From: JBEAOO01 sp041164825
Lineage (GTDB): Bacteria > Pseudomonadota > Gammaproteobacteria > Burkholderiales > Burkholderiaceae_C
Length of the DNA stretch: 19,137 nucleotides
NCBI GenBank assembly: GCA_041164825.1
Contig: JBEAOO010000293.1
Coordinates: forward strand, 1 to 19,137
Reading direction: 5' to 3'
Below the pieces are notes generated by a model. That model saw only the letters and a list, made by a program, of their open reading frames with translations. It made no database searches and was not told the origin of the DNA. The position numbers and the translations under genes are program-made. Below are positions 7,902 through 15,340 of this stretch, one piece after another (position 1 is the stretch's first letter; the number at the start of each line of letters is the position of its first letter).

Positions 7902-8521
7902 GCCTGATTCCCAAGCGCGGTACCGTCTATGTGGTGGACGACGACGAGGCTGTGCGCGACTCGCTGCAGTGGTTGCTCGAAGGCAAGGACTACCGCGTCA
8001 AGTGTTTCGATTCGGCCGAGTCCTTTCTCTCGCGTTTCGACCCCCGCGAGGTGGCCTGCCTGATCGCCGACATCCGCATGGACGGCATGAGTGGCCTGGA
8101 GCTGCAAGACCGCTTGCTGGAGCGCCGCAGCCCGCTGCCGGTGGTCTTCATCACCGGCCACGGCGACGTGCCCATGGCCGTGACAACCATGAAAAAGGGC
8201 GCGATGGATTTCATCGAAAAGCCCTTCAAGGAAGAAGAACTGGTGAACCTGGTGGAGCGCATGCTCGACCAGGCGCGCAACGCCTTCTCCACCCACCAAG
8301 AAGCCGCCAGCCGCGACGCCCTGCTGTCGCGCCTGACCACGCGTGAAGCCCAGGTGCTGGAGCGCATCGTCGCCGGCCGCCTGAACAAGCAGATCGCGGA
8401 TGATTTGGGCATCAGCATCAAGACGGTGGAGGCGCACCGCGCCAACATCATGGAAAAGCTCAACGCCAACACCGTGGCCGATCTGCTCAAGATTGCCCTC
8501 GGCGCCCAGGCCAAGACCTGA
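7898..8521 (+). CDS. FixJ/NarL-type response regulator
   Basis: This is a two-domain transcriptional regulator (207 aa) and the partner of the preceding kinase. The receiver domain (about 8-122) has the acidic pair D14/D15, phospho-accepting Asp58 in LIADIRMDGMSG, Thr86 and Lys108 in the EKPF motif. A LuxR-type helix-turn-helix follows at about 144-200 (LTTREAQVLERIVAG, then NKQIADDLGISIKTVEAHR), which is the FixJ-like arrangement. The start ATG 7898 overlaps the kinase stop in ATGA, a sign of translational coupling. The open frame extends much further upstream, but that part is only a shadow of the kinase gene. The gene ends just before an intrinsic terminator. Likely targets include its own operon or the divergent aceE operon; this is inference from position. 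Confidence 0.95.
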   Translation: MSLIPKRGTVYVVDDDEAVRDSLQWLLEGKDYRVKCFDSAESFLSRFDPREVACLIADIRMDGMSGLELQDRLLERRSPLPVVFITGHGDVPMAVTTMKKGAMDFIEKPFKEEELVNLVERMLDQARNAFSTHQEAASRDALLSRLTTREAQVLERIVAGRLNKQIADDLGISIKTVEAHRANIMEKLNANTVADLLKIALGAQAKT

Positions 8522-8538
8522 TCCCCTGCACTGCCAAC

Positions 8539-8562
8539 AAGGCCGCCTCGAGCGGCCTTTTT
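8539..8562 (+). terminator. Rho-independent terminator of the two-component operon
   Basis: An 8-base stem AAGGCCGC / GCGGCCTT (8539-8546 and 8552-8559) with loop CTCGA is followed directly by a run of five T (8558-8562). It sits 17 bases after the response regulator stop. This is a textbook intrinsic terminator. Confidence 0.9.
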
Positions 8563-8581
8563 CGTCTTTCACCTTCCCTTT

Positions 8582-8609
8582 TTGACCCGATTCGATCATT
8601 CGATTCGAT
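8582..8609 (+). promoter_or_regulatory. Candidate folD promoter
   Basis: TTGACC (8582-8587) matches five of six bases of the sigma-70 -35 box. Sixteen bases on, TTCGAT (8604-8609) matches only three of six of the -10 box. It lies just after the preceding terminator and about 30 bases before folD, the right place for a promoter. It is weak evidence because the -10 is poor. Confidence 0.35.
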
Positions 8610-8626
8610 CACTCGACCAGATCACC
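8588..8626. repeat. Three 13-base tandem repeats upstream of folD
   Basis: Three head-to-tail units are present: CGATTCGATCATT (8588-8600), CGATTCGATCACT (8601-8613) and CGACCAGATCACC (8614-8626). The first two differ at one position; the third matches the second at nine of 13. Each unit contains GATC at the same place, so three GATC sites are spaced 13 bases apart. The array lies between a candidate -35 box and the folD start. Confidence 0.8.
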
Positions 8627-8639
8627 GGACACCCGCACC

Positions 8640-9497
8640 ATGACCGCCCAACTCATCGACGGCAACGCCCTCTCCCAACAAGTTCGCGCCGAAGTGGCGC
8701 AGCGCGCTGCCGCCCTCACCGCCCGCGGCGTGACGCCGGGCTTGGCCGTGATCATGGTGGGCGAGAACCCGGCTTCGGCCGTGTACGTGCGCAACAAGGT
8801 CAAGGCCTGCCAAGACAACGGCCTGCACTCGGTGCTGGAGCACTACCCGGCCACCATGACCGAGGCCGAGCTGCTGGCCCGCGTTGATGCGCTCAACACC
8901 GACCCGCGCATCCACGGCATCTTGGTGCAACTGCCGCTGCCCAAGCACATTGACGATCACCAGGTGATCGAAGCCATCTCGCCCGACAAAGACGTGGACG
9001 GCTTCCATGTGGCCAGCGCCGGCGCGCTGATGGTGGGCGAAGTGGGCTTCAAGGCCTGCACGCCCTACGGCTGCATGAAGATGCTCGAATCGATCGGCCT
9101 GAAGGATTTGCGCGGCAAGCACGCAGTGGTGATCGGCCGCAGCAACATTGTGGGCAAGCCCATGGCCATGATGCTGCTGGCCGCCAATGCCACCGTCACT
9201 ATCACCCACAGCGGCACGGCCGACCTGGGCGCCATGACGCGCCAGGCCGACATCGTGGTGGCCGCAGTGGGCAAGCGCAATGTGCTGACCGCCGACATGG
9301 TGAAGCCGGGCGCCGTGGTGATCGACGTGGGCATGAACCGCAACGGCGAAGGCAAGCTGTGCGGCGACGTGGACTTTGCCGGCGTGCGCGAAGTGGCTTC
9401 GGCCATCACCCCGGTGCCGGGCGGCGTGGGGCCGATGACCATCACCATGCTGCTGGTCAACACCATCGAAGCGGCAGAGCGCACGGCCGCCGGCTGA
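8640..9497 (+). CDS. folD: Bifunctional methylenetetrahydrofolate dehydrogenase / cyclohydrolase
   Basis: This enzyme interconverts 5,10-methylene-, methenyl- and 10-formyl-tetrahydrofolate in one-carbon metabolism, using NADP in the cytoplasm. The 285 aa length matches the family (E. coli 288). The catalytic YxxxK pair is Y49/K53. Other conserved blocks are GILVQLPLP (93-101), the DKDVDGFH region (117-123), the NADP-binding GRSNIVGKP (166-174) and PGGVGPMT (260-267) near the C-terminus. The start ATG 8640 gives the standard N-terminus (MTAQLIDGNALS); the ribosome site is weak (GGAC nine bases upstream). It is transcribed on its own after the terminator of the two-component operon, with prlC 150 bases downstream on the same strand. 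Confidence 0.97.
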   Translation: MTAQLIDGNALSQQVRAEVAQRAAALTARGVTPGLAVIMVGENPASAVYVRNKVKACQDNGLHSVLEHYPATMTEAELLARVDALNTDPRIHGILVQLPLPKHIDDHQVIEAISPDKDVDGFHVASAGALMVGEVGFKACTPYGCMKMLESIGLKDLRGKHAVVIGRSNIVGKPMAMMLLAANATVTITHSGTADLGAMTRQADIVVAAVGKRNVLTADMVKPGAVVIDVGMNRNGEGKLCGDVDFAGVREVASAITPVPGGVGPMTITMLLVNTIEAAERTAAG

Positions 9498-9647
9498 ACT
9501 CGGCTGACGTGAGGGGGCTCCTCCTTGAGATGGACGCAACCGCCCCGAGATGCCACTGAATCGCGTTAAACCCCGGCGCCCATGCGGCCGGGGCCGCCGA
9601 TGTTGAATGCAATGACTTTGGAGATGGGCGCCCCGCCCTTTGAAATC
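9498..9647. other. folD-prlC intergenic region with a small hairpin
   Basis: These 150 bases hold no supported gene. A 7-base stem CCCCGGC / GCCGGGG (9571-9577 and 9587-9593) with a 9-base loop is visible, without a following T run. I see no convincing promoter. In-frame ATGs at 9582, 9612 and 9624 could extend prlC upstream, but the extra residues do not resemble the family N-terminus. Confidence 0.5.
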
Positions 9648-11693
9648 ATGAGCGACCTCGCTGCCCAGAACCCCCTGCTCGACACCACTGGCCTGCCGCG
9701 CTTCTCCGACATCAGCCCGGAGCACGTGAGCCCAGCCATCGAGGCCCTGCTGGCCGAGGCCGACGCCGCGCTGGCGCTGGTCACCAGCGACGCCGTGCCC
9801 GCCGACTACGACACCCTTTCGCGCGTGCTCGACGTGGCCACCGAACGCCTGGGCCGCGCCTGGGGCGCCGTGGGCCACCTGCACTCGGTGGCCGACACGC
9901 CCGAGCTGCGTGCCGCTTACACCGCCAACCTGCCCAAGGTCACCGATTTTCACACCCGGCTGGGCGCCGATGAGCGGCTCTACGCCAAGTACAAAGCCGT
10001 GATGGCCAGCGCGGACTCGGCGCAGCTGAGCGCGCCGCGCCGCCAAGCGCTGAGCAATGCGCTGCGCGATTTTGTGCTGTCGGGCGCCGAGCTGGAGGGC
10101 GCGGCCAAAGTGCGTTTTGCCGAGCTGCAAGACCTGCAGGCCGAGCGCGGCCAGCAGTTCTCCGAGCACGTGATGGACGCCACCGACGGCTTCGCCCACT
10201 ACGCAACCGAGGCCGAGGTGGGCGGCATTCCCGCCGATGCACTCGCCGCAGCCAAGGCGGCGGCCGAGGCCGATGGCCAGGCCGGCTACAAGTTCACGCT
10301 GCACTTCCCCAGCTACTTCCCGGTGATGCAGTACGGCACGCACCGGCCGCTGCGCGAGGCCCTGTACCGCGCCCACGTCACCCGCGCCAGCGAATTCGGC
10401 AAGCCCGAGCTGGACAACAGCGCCGTGATGCAAGAGCTGCTGGCCCTGCGCCAGGAAGAAGCGCAACTGCTGGGCTACGCCAACGCGGCCGAGGTGTCGC
10501 TGGTGCCCAAGATGGCCGAGAGCCCGGCCCAGGTGCTTGAGTTTTTGCGCGACCTGGCCCGCCGCGCCCGCCCCTACGCCGAGCGCGACCTGACCGAGTT
10601 GCGCGACTTCGCCCGCACCGAGCTGGGCCTGGACCCCCTGCTGGCCTGGGACACCACGTTTGCCGCCGAGAAGCTGAAAGAAGCGCGTTACGCCTTCAGC
10701 GATCAGGAGGTGAAGCAATATTTCACCGAACCCAAGGTGCTGGACGGACTGTTCCACATCATCGAAACCGTGTTCGAGGTGGCGATCCGCCCCGACGCCG
10801 CGCCGGTCTGGCACCCGAGCGTGCGCTTCTTCCGCATCGAGCGCGCCGGGCAGCTGGTGGGCCAGTTCTACCTCGACCCTTATGCCCGCCCCGGCAAGCG
10901 CCCCGGCGCTTGGATGGACGATGTGCGCGGCCGCTGGGCCCGCCCCGATGGCGGCCAGCAAACGCCGGTGGCGCACCTGGTGTGCAACTACGCACCGCCC
11001 GTGGTGATGGATGGCCAGCCCCGCCCCGCCCTGCTCTCGCACGACGACGTGACCACGCTGTTCCACGAATTTGGCCACGGCCTGCACCACATGCTCACCC
11101 AGGTGAATGACCTGGGCGTGTCGGGCATCTCCGGCGTCGAGTGGGACGCGGTCGAGCTGCCCAGCCAGTTCATGGAAAACTTCTGCTGGGAGTGGGACGT
11201 GGTCAAGCGCCTGACCGCCCACGTTGACACCGGCGAGCCGCTGCCGCGCGCGCTGTTTGACAAGATGACCGCGGCCAAAAACTTCCAAAGCGGGCTGCAA
11301 ACGCTGCGACAGGTGGAGTTCTCGCTGTTTGACATGCGCTTGCATGCCGAGCCCGGCAGCGAGACCCAGGTGCAGCAGCTGCTCGACGAGGTGCGGCGCG
11401 AAGTGGCCGTGGTGACGCCGCCCGAGTTCAACCGCTTCCAACACAGCTTCTCGCACATCTTTGCGGGCGGCTACTCGGCCGGCTACTACAGCTACAAATG
11501 GGCCGAGGTGCTGAGCGCCGACGCCTGGAGCGCGTTTGAAGAAGCCGGCGTGCTCGACGCCGAGACAGGCAAGCGCTACCGCGCCGAGATTTTGGAAGCC
11601 GGCGGCAGCCGCCCAGCCATGGAAAGTTTCACGGCTTTCCGCGGTCGACCGCCCACCATTGACGCGCTGTTACGACATCAGGGCATGGCTTGA
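9648..11693 (+). CDS. prlC: Oligopeptidase A, M3 family zinc metallopeptidase
   Basis: This is a cytoplasmic zinc peptidase that degrades oligopeptides, including released signal peptides (PrlC/OpdA family). From ATG 9648 it is 681 aa, against 680 in E. coli. The zinc site is HEFGH at 473-477, with the third ligand expected at Glu503 in DAVELPSQFMEN, a block nearly identical to the known enzyme. The C-terminal FSHIFAGGYSAGYYSYKWAEVLSADA-type segment (split here for length: FSHIFAGGYSAGYYSYKW, then AEVLSADAW) is also characteristic. I chose 9648 because it gives MSDLAAQNPLLDTTGLPRF, which aligns with the family start; the upstream ATGs in frame would add 8-22 unlike residues. No strong Shine-Dalgarno is visible. 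It stands between folD and an exported thiol-fold protein. Confidence 0.95.
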   Translation: MSDLAAQNPLLDTTGLPRFSDISPEHVSPAIEALLAEADAALALVTSDAVPADYDTLSRVLDVATERLGRAWGAVGHLHSVADTPELRAAYTANLPKVTDFHTRLGADERLYAKYKAVMASADSAQLSAPRRQALSNALRDFVLSGAELEGAAKVRFAELQDLQAERGQQFSEHVMDATDGFAHYATEAEVGGIPADALAAAKAAAEADGQAGYKFTLHFPSYFPVMQYGTHRPLREALYRAHVTRASEFGKPELDNSAVMQELLALRQEEAQLLGYANAAEVSLVPKMAESPAQVLEFLRDLARRARPYAERDLTELRDFARTELGLDPLLAWDTTFAAEKLKEARYAFSDQEVKQYFTEPKVLDGLFHIIETVFEVAIRPDAAPVWHPSVRFFRIERAGQLVGQFYLDPYARPGKRPGAWMDDVRGRWARPDGGQQTPVAHLVCNYAPPVVMDGQPRPALLSHDDVTTLFHEFGHGLHHMLTQVNDLGVSGISGVEWDAVELPSQFMENFCWEWDVVKRLTAHVDTGEPLPRALFDKMTAAKNFQSGLQTLRQVEFSLFDMRLHAEPGSETQVQQLLDEVRREVAVVTPPEFNRFQHSFSHIFAGGYSAGYYSYKWAEVLSADAWSAFEEAGVLDAETGKRYRAEILEAGGSRPAMESFTAFRGRPPTIDALLRHQGMA

Positions 11694-11723
11694 AGCGACA
11701 GGGTGTAGATTGACGCTTGAACC

Positions 11724-11764
11724 GGTGCGCCAGCGGGAACCCCATCCCGCCGCACCTCGCTTTT
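11724..11764 (+). terminator. Bulged hairpin plus T run between prlC and the glutaredoxin-fold gene
   Basis: An outer stem GGTGCG / CGCACC (11724-11729, 11751-11756) stacks on an inner stem GCGGGA / TCCCGC (11733-11738, 11745-11750). There is a three-base bulge and a six-base loop. TCGCTTTT follows. It could end prlC transcription, or act as a 5' leader structure for the next gene, whose AGGA ribosome site begins at 11766. The T run is short and offset, so the terminator call is tentative. Confidence 0.4.
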
Positions 11765-11777
11765 CAGGATCTCTCTC

Positions 11778-12470
11778 ATGCGCCGCACGCACCGCCTCAC
11801 CGCTCGTCCCACCGCCCGCCCCACGCCTCGCCTCGCCGCCGCTTGGCTGCCCCGGCTCGCCGCACTGAGCCTGTGCGCCCTGGCCGCTGCACCCAGCTGG
11901 GCGCTCTACAAGGTGGTGGGCCCCGATGGCCGCGTGACCTACACCGACCGGCCACCGCAAGAAGCCAGCGCCAGCACCGGCCGCGTGAGCGCGGTGAGCG
12001 CGGCTGGCGGCGCGGGCAGCGGCACCGCCGCCCTGCCGCTGGAATTGCGTCAGGCGGCGCAACGTTTTCCGGTCACGATTTACACCACGGCCACCTGCGA
12101 CCCCTGCGAATCGGCGCGCCAGCTGCTGCGCAAACGCGGTGTGCCCTACACCGAGCGCCAGGTGCTCACCCCCGCCGATGCCGAGGCGCTGTTCAAGCTC
12201 ACCGGCGGCCGCGAAGCGCCAGCGGCGTCCATCGGCGCCCAGGTGATGCGCGGTTACTCGGCCGACCTGTGGAATTCGTACCTCGACGCCGCCGCTTACC
12301 CCAAAGAATCCAAGCTGCCGCGCGGCTACAGCTGGGCGCCGCCCACGCCGCTGACCGCACGCAATGAAGTCGCCAAAGGCGATGCAGCCCCCGCGACGGC
12401 CGAGGGCGAGGCCGCCGATGCCCCTCCCGCGGCGCCCGCCTCGAGCACGACCACGCGCATCAAGTTCTGA
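11778..12470 (+). CDS. Exported DUF4124 / glutaredoxin-fold protein
   Basis: This 230-aa protein has a long basic N-region and a hydrophobic core with a likely signal peptidase I site at PSWA-LYKV (after residue 42), so it probably acts in the periplasm. Residues 43-65 (LYKVVGPDGRVTYTDRPP) are a DUF4124 module. Residues about 97-172 form a thioredoxin/glutaredoxin fold beginning VTIYTTATCDPC, with the redox-type pair C107/C110 (CDPC) and a probable cis-Pro at 148. The tail (200-230) is Ala/Pro/Thr-rich and disordered. ATG 11778 has AGGA eight bases upstream. A thiol-disulfide role is inferred from the fold; the substrate is unknown. The gene converges on an MFS gene. Related proteins are common in Burkholderiales and mostly uncharacterised. 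Confidence 0.88.
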   Translation: MRRTHRLTARPTARPTPRLAAAWLPRLAALSLCALAAAPSWALYKVVGPDGRVTYTDRPPQEASASTGRVSAVSAAGGAGSGTAALPLELRQAAQRFPVTIYTTATCDPCESARQLLRKRGVPYTERQVLTPADAEALFKLTGGREAPAASIGAQVMRGYSADLWNSYLDAAAYPKESKLPRGYSWAPPTPLTARNEVAKGDAAPATAEGEAADAPPAAPASSTTTRIKF

Positions 12471-12564
12471 GCGGAGCGCCTGCGGGCGGGGGCGGCTCAG
12501 CCCGAGGCTGAGGCCCGTGACGACAGCCCGCCGAGCGTGCCGGGCCGCAACCGGGCTCGGCCGC
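12471..12564. terminator. Convergent intergenic region with two hairpins
   Basis: Ninety-four GC-rich bases separate two convergent stops. One hairpin is CTCAGCC / GGCTGAG (12496-12502, 12506-12512, loop of three). A second pairs CCGAGC / GCTCGG and CCGG / CCGG (12531-12543 with 12551-12560) with a three-base bulge and seven-base loop. In addition CTGAGCGG at 12467-12474 and its complement at 12561-12568 carry the stop codons of both genes. These probably serve as a bidirectional terminator, but there is no T run, so it is not a classical one. Confidence 0.4.
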
Positions 12565-13824
12565 TCAGCGTTCGCCCAAATCTTTGGCCAAGCGCCGGGT
12601 CAGCCGGCTGGCGCCAAACAGCATCGCCGCCATCAGCCAAAACAAGGCCGATGCGCCCACCGCGCCACCGGCCAGCCCAAACAGCAGCGGCATGCTGGTG
12701 CTCGACACATTGATGGTGACCGAGCGCAGCGCCACGGCCTCGCCATGCCGGCCATCGGGCGTCAGGTGGTGCAGGGCCGACATGATCATCGGCTGCACGG
12801 CACCTTGCGCCAGCCCCAGCGCCAAGGCACACGTGCCCATGGCCCAGGCGCTGGGCGCCCAGGGGTAGAGCGCCATCACCGTGCCCGCGGCCAGCATGGC
12901 GCCGCCCAGCACCTGGGTCTCGCGCAGGCGGTGCGCGAGCAGCGGAATGATCAAGCGCACGCCCGCCACCGCCGCCGCAAACGTGCCCAGGATGGTGCCG
13001 ATGGCCGAGGCGCTGAACCCGCGCTGGTGGCCGAGCAGCGGCACCAAAAAGGCGTGCAGGTCCCAGCAGGTCGACATCGCCCAGTTCACCATCAGCACAC
13101 GGCGAAAACCGGGCAGCCGGAACAAATCAAACGCCTTGGGGCGCGGTTGGCCGGCGCTCGGCGGGGCTTGGCGCGGCACCGCATCGTGCGGCACCTGGCG
13201 CGCCCAGGCCAGCGCCGCCAACGGCAGCAGGGCGAGCACCCCAAACGCCCAGCGAAAACCCGCCGCATCGATCATCAAACCCGTGAGCACAGGCCCCAGC
13301 ACATTGCTGCTGGCGGGCGCCAACCCCAGCCAGCTGAAGATGCGCACGCGCTCGGGTGCGGTGGCCCCCATCTGGCCCGCGCTGCGCTGGATGGTGATCA
13401 GCCCCATGTTGGCGGCCGAGCCGCACAGAAGTGCGGCCACGCACAGCGCCAGCCAGTGGCTGGAGAGCGCTGCGGCGCTGGCGCCCAGCACTGCCAACGC
13501 CACCGCCAGCATCAGCGGCCGGTGGTAGCCGTGGCGGTCGGCCAGGCGGCCCACCCACAGCGCCTGCAGCACCGGGCTGATGCCGAACAGCGCCAGCACC
13601 AGGCCCACGGCCGGGGCGCTGTGGCCCTGTGCCAGCAGCTGCAGCGGGGCGGCCACGCGCACGCCGGTCATGCATGAATGCAGGCTGACCTGACCGAGGA
13701 TCAGCGCCAGCAAGGAGCGCGAGAAGCGCAGGGGCGGCGGCGCGCCACTCGGATCTGCCGCCGTGTCGGGCGCCTCGGGCAGGCTCACTTCAGGCGCTCT
13801 CTTCGTCGACACCCGCCGCCTCAT
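12565..13824 (-). CDS. Major facilitator superfamily transporter
   Basis: This is an inner-membrane transporter of 419 aa with about twelve hydrophobic segments in two six-helix halves. The loop between helices 2 and 3 carries a motif-A-like sequence, GRLADRHGYHRP (from 92). A hydrophilic central loop (about 211-232, VPHDAVPRQAPPSAGQPRPK) divides the halves. The substrate cannot be read from the sequence; drug or metabolite efflux are both possible. From ATG 13824 it overlaps the end of rmuC by 35 bases. An alternative GTG at 13788, one base after the rmuC stop (TGAAGTGAG), would give 407 aa and still include all membrane segments. Either way it appears translationally linked to rmuC. Confidence 0.85.
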   Translation of the reverse strand: MRRRVSTKRAPEVSLPEAPDTAADPSGAPPPLRFSRSLLALILGQVSLHSCMTGVRVAAPLQLLAQGHSAPAVGLVLALFGISPVLQALWVGRLADRHGYHRPLMLAVALAVLGASAAALSSHWLALCVAALLCGSAANMGLITIQRSAGQMGATAPERVRIFSWLGLAPASSNVLGPVLTGLMIDAAGFRWAFGVLALLPLAALAWARQVPHDAVPRQAPPSAGQPRPKAFDLFRLPGFRRVLMVNWAMSTCWDLHAFLVPLLGHQRGFSASAIGTILGTFAAAVAGVRLIIPLLAHRLRETQVLGGAMLAAGTVMALYPWAPSAWAMGTCALALGLAQGAVQPMIMSALHHLTPDGRHGEAVALRSVTINVSSTSMPLLFGLAGGAVGASALFWLMAAMLFGASRLTRRLAKDLGER

Positions 13825-15340
13825 CGCCCAGCGGCAGCAGCACCTGCGCGCGCTCCACGCTCAAGCCCTCCACCGATTTGAGCTTGCGGCTCATCACGTT
13901 GGCGCGGGTCTGCGCCGCGTCGATCACATTGCTGGCCTCATCGAGCTTCTTTTTGGTTTTGGCCAGCACGTCACCAAACTTGCCAAACTCGGTTTTCACC
14001 GCACCCAGCACCTCCCACACCTCGGCGCTGCGCTTCTCCAGCGCCAGCGTGCGGAAGCCCATTTGCAAGCTGTTGAGCGTGGCCAGCAAGGTGGTGGGGC
14101 CGGCCAGCATCACCTTGTGCTCGCGCTGCAGGTTTTCCAGCAAACCGGGGCGGCGCAGCGCCTCGGCGTAGAGGCCTTCGGTGGGCACAAACAAAATTGC
14201 GAAATCGGTGGTGTGCGGCGGCGACACGTATTTCTCGCGGATGCTGCGCGCCTCGGCCCGCAGGCGCTGCTCGATCGCCTTGCCGGCCAGCTCGGCCGCG
14301 GCCACATCGGCGCGCTCTTGCGCGTCCAACAAGCGCTCGTAGTCCTCGCGCGGAAACTTGGCATCGATGGGCAACCACAGCGGCACATCGTTGCCATCGG
14401 CACCGGTGCGCTGGCCTGGCAGGCGAATCGCAAACTCGACCCGCGCGCCCGTGCCCGGCACGGTTTCCACATTGACCGCGTACTGCTCGGGCGTGAACAC
14501 CTGCTCCAGCAGCCCGGCCAACTGCACCTCGCCAAAAATGCCGCGCGTTTTCACATTGCTGAGCACGCGGTTGAGCGAGCCCACGTCTTTGGCCAGCACC
14601 TGCATCTCGCCCAGACCGCGGTGCACTTGGTCGAGCCGATCGGCCACTTGCTTGAAGCTCTCGCCCAGGCGCTGCTCCAGCGTGGCGTGCAGCTTCTCGT
14701 CCACCGTGGCGCGCATCTGCTCAAGCTTGGCCTCGTTGCCCTGCTGCAGCGTGGTCAGACGCTGCTCCAGCGTGCTGCGCACCTCGCCCAGACGGCGCTC
14801 ATTGGCCTCTGAGAGGTTGCGCAACTGCTCGCCCATCTGGCTCGAAAAGCGCTGCAGCGCATCGGCACTGGCCTGCGCTTGCAGTTGCAGTGCACCGGCC
14901 TGCTGCTCGGCCAGACGGGCCAGTGTGGTGTCTTGTGCGTCGCGGTGCGACTGGCTTTGTTGCGTGAGTTGCGCGGTGGCGCTTTGCAGCGATTGGCCCA
15001 CCATCTGCTGCAAGGTGGCGAGCTGGGTGCGGAAGGTGTCGATCTGCTCGTTCTGCGTGCGCGCCACGTCACCGCTCTGCGTCAACAGGGTTTGCTGAAA
15101 CAGGTTGATCGCGCTGCTCAGCTCCTGGCGCGTGCCGCGGCCGCTGTCCTGCACCTCGCTGCGCAACTCGCGCTCCAGGCGCTCGGTGTCTTGTTGCGTG
15201 CCGCGTTGCAGGCGCTCGGTGTGCGCGGCCAAGTCGGCCTGCCAATCGCTCATGGGGTGGCGGCGCAAGGCCAGCAGCACCAGGATCACCACCAAGAGAA
15301 GGTTCAGCGCCAGCAGCGCCATCGTCAGCCATTCATTCAT
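13790..15340 (-). CDS. rmuC: RmuC family DNA recombination protein
   Basis: This 516-aa protein has an N-terminal membrane anchor (about 5-25) and a long Gln/Glu/Arg-rich coiled coil (about 33-250). The RmuC domain follows (about 255-485). Diagnostic blocks are SNVKTRGIFGEVQL (261-274), LPIDAKFPREDYERLL (323-338) and the segment starting KYVSPPHTTDFAILFVPTEG (370-389). GPTTLLATLNSLQMGFRTLA (414-433) is a further family block. D326 and K328 sit in a nuclease-like core related to the PD-(D/E)xK fold. E. coli RmuC limits recombination at short inverted repeats; the biochemical activity is poorly defined. The start ATG 15340 gives a good anchor; ATG 15322 is also possible. It is followed immediately by the MFS gene and preceded by a dehydrogenase gene with a 150-base gap. 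Confidence 0.93.
   Translation of the reverse strand: MNEWLTMALLALNLLLVVILVLLALRRHPMSDWQADLAAHTERLQRGTQQDTERLERELRSEVQDSGRGTRQELSSAINLFQQTLLTQSGDVARTQNEQIDTFRTQLATLQQMVGQSLQSATAQLTQQSQSHRDAQDTTLARLAEQQAGALQLQAQASADALQRFSSQMGEQLRNLSEANERRLGEVRSTLEQRLTTLQQGNEAKLEQMRATVDEKLHATLEQRLGESFKQVADRLDQVHRGLGEMQVLAKDVGSLNRVLSNVKTRGIFGEVQLAGLLEQVFTPEQYAVNVETVPGTGARVEFAIRLPGQRTGADGNDVPLWLPIDAKFPREDYERLLDAQERADVAAAELAGKAIEQRLRAEARSIREKYVSPPHTTDFAILFVPTEGLYAEALRRPGLLENLQREHKVMLAGPTTLLATLNSLQMGFRTLALEKRSAEVWEVLGAVKTEFGKFGDVLAKTKKKLDEASNVIDAAQTRANVMSRKLKSVEGLSVERAQVLLPLGDEAAGVDEESA

Noticed and set aside
8588..8626. CRISPR array
   Set aside because: The 13-base units are directly adjacent with no unique spacers, and no cas genes are present in the window.
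9571..9593. Hairpin downstream of folD as an intrinsic terminator
   Set aside because: The stem is only seven bases with a nine-base loop and no T run follows on the plus strand.
8622..11456. 944-codon minus-strand open frame opposite folD and prlC
   Set aside because: It crosses two well-supported plus-strand genes and the gap between them, has a His/Gln/Gly-rich shadow composition and no recognisable domain.
12364..13677. 437-codon plus-strand frame opposite the MFS gene
   Set aside because: It is His/Gln/Arg-rich low-complexity sequence overlapping a clear membrane transporter on the other strand and the end of the glutaredoxin-fold gene.
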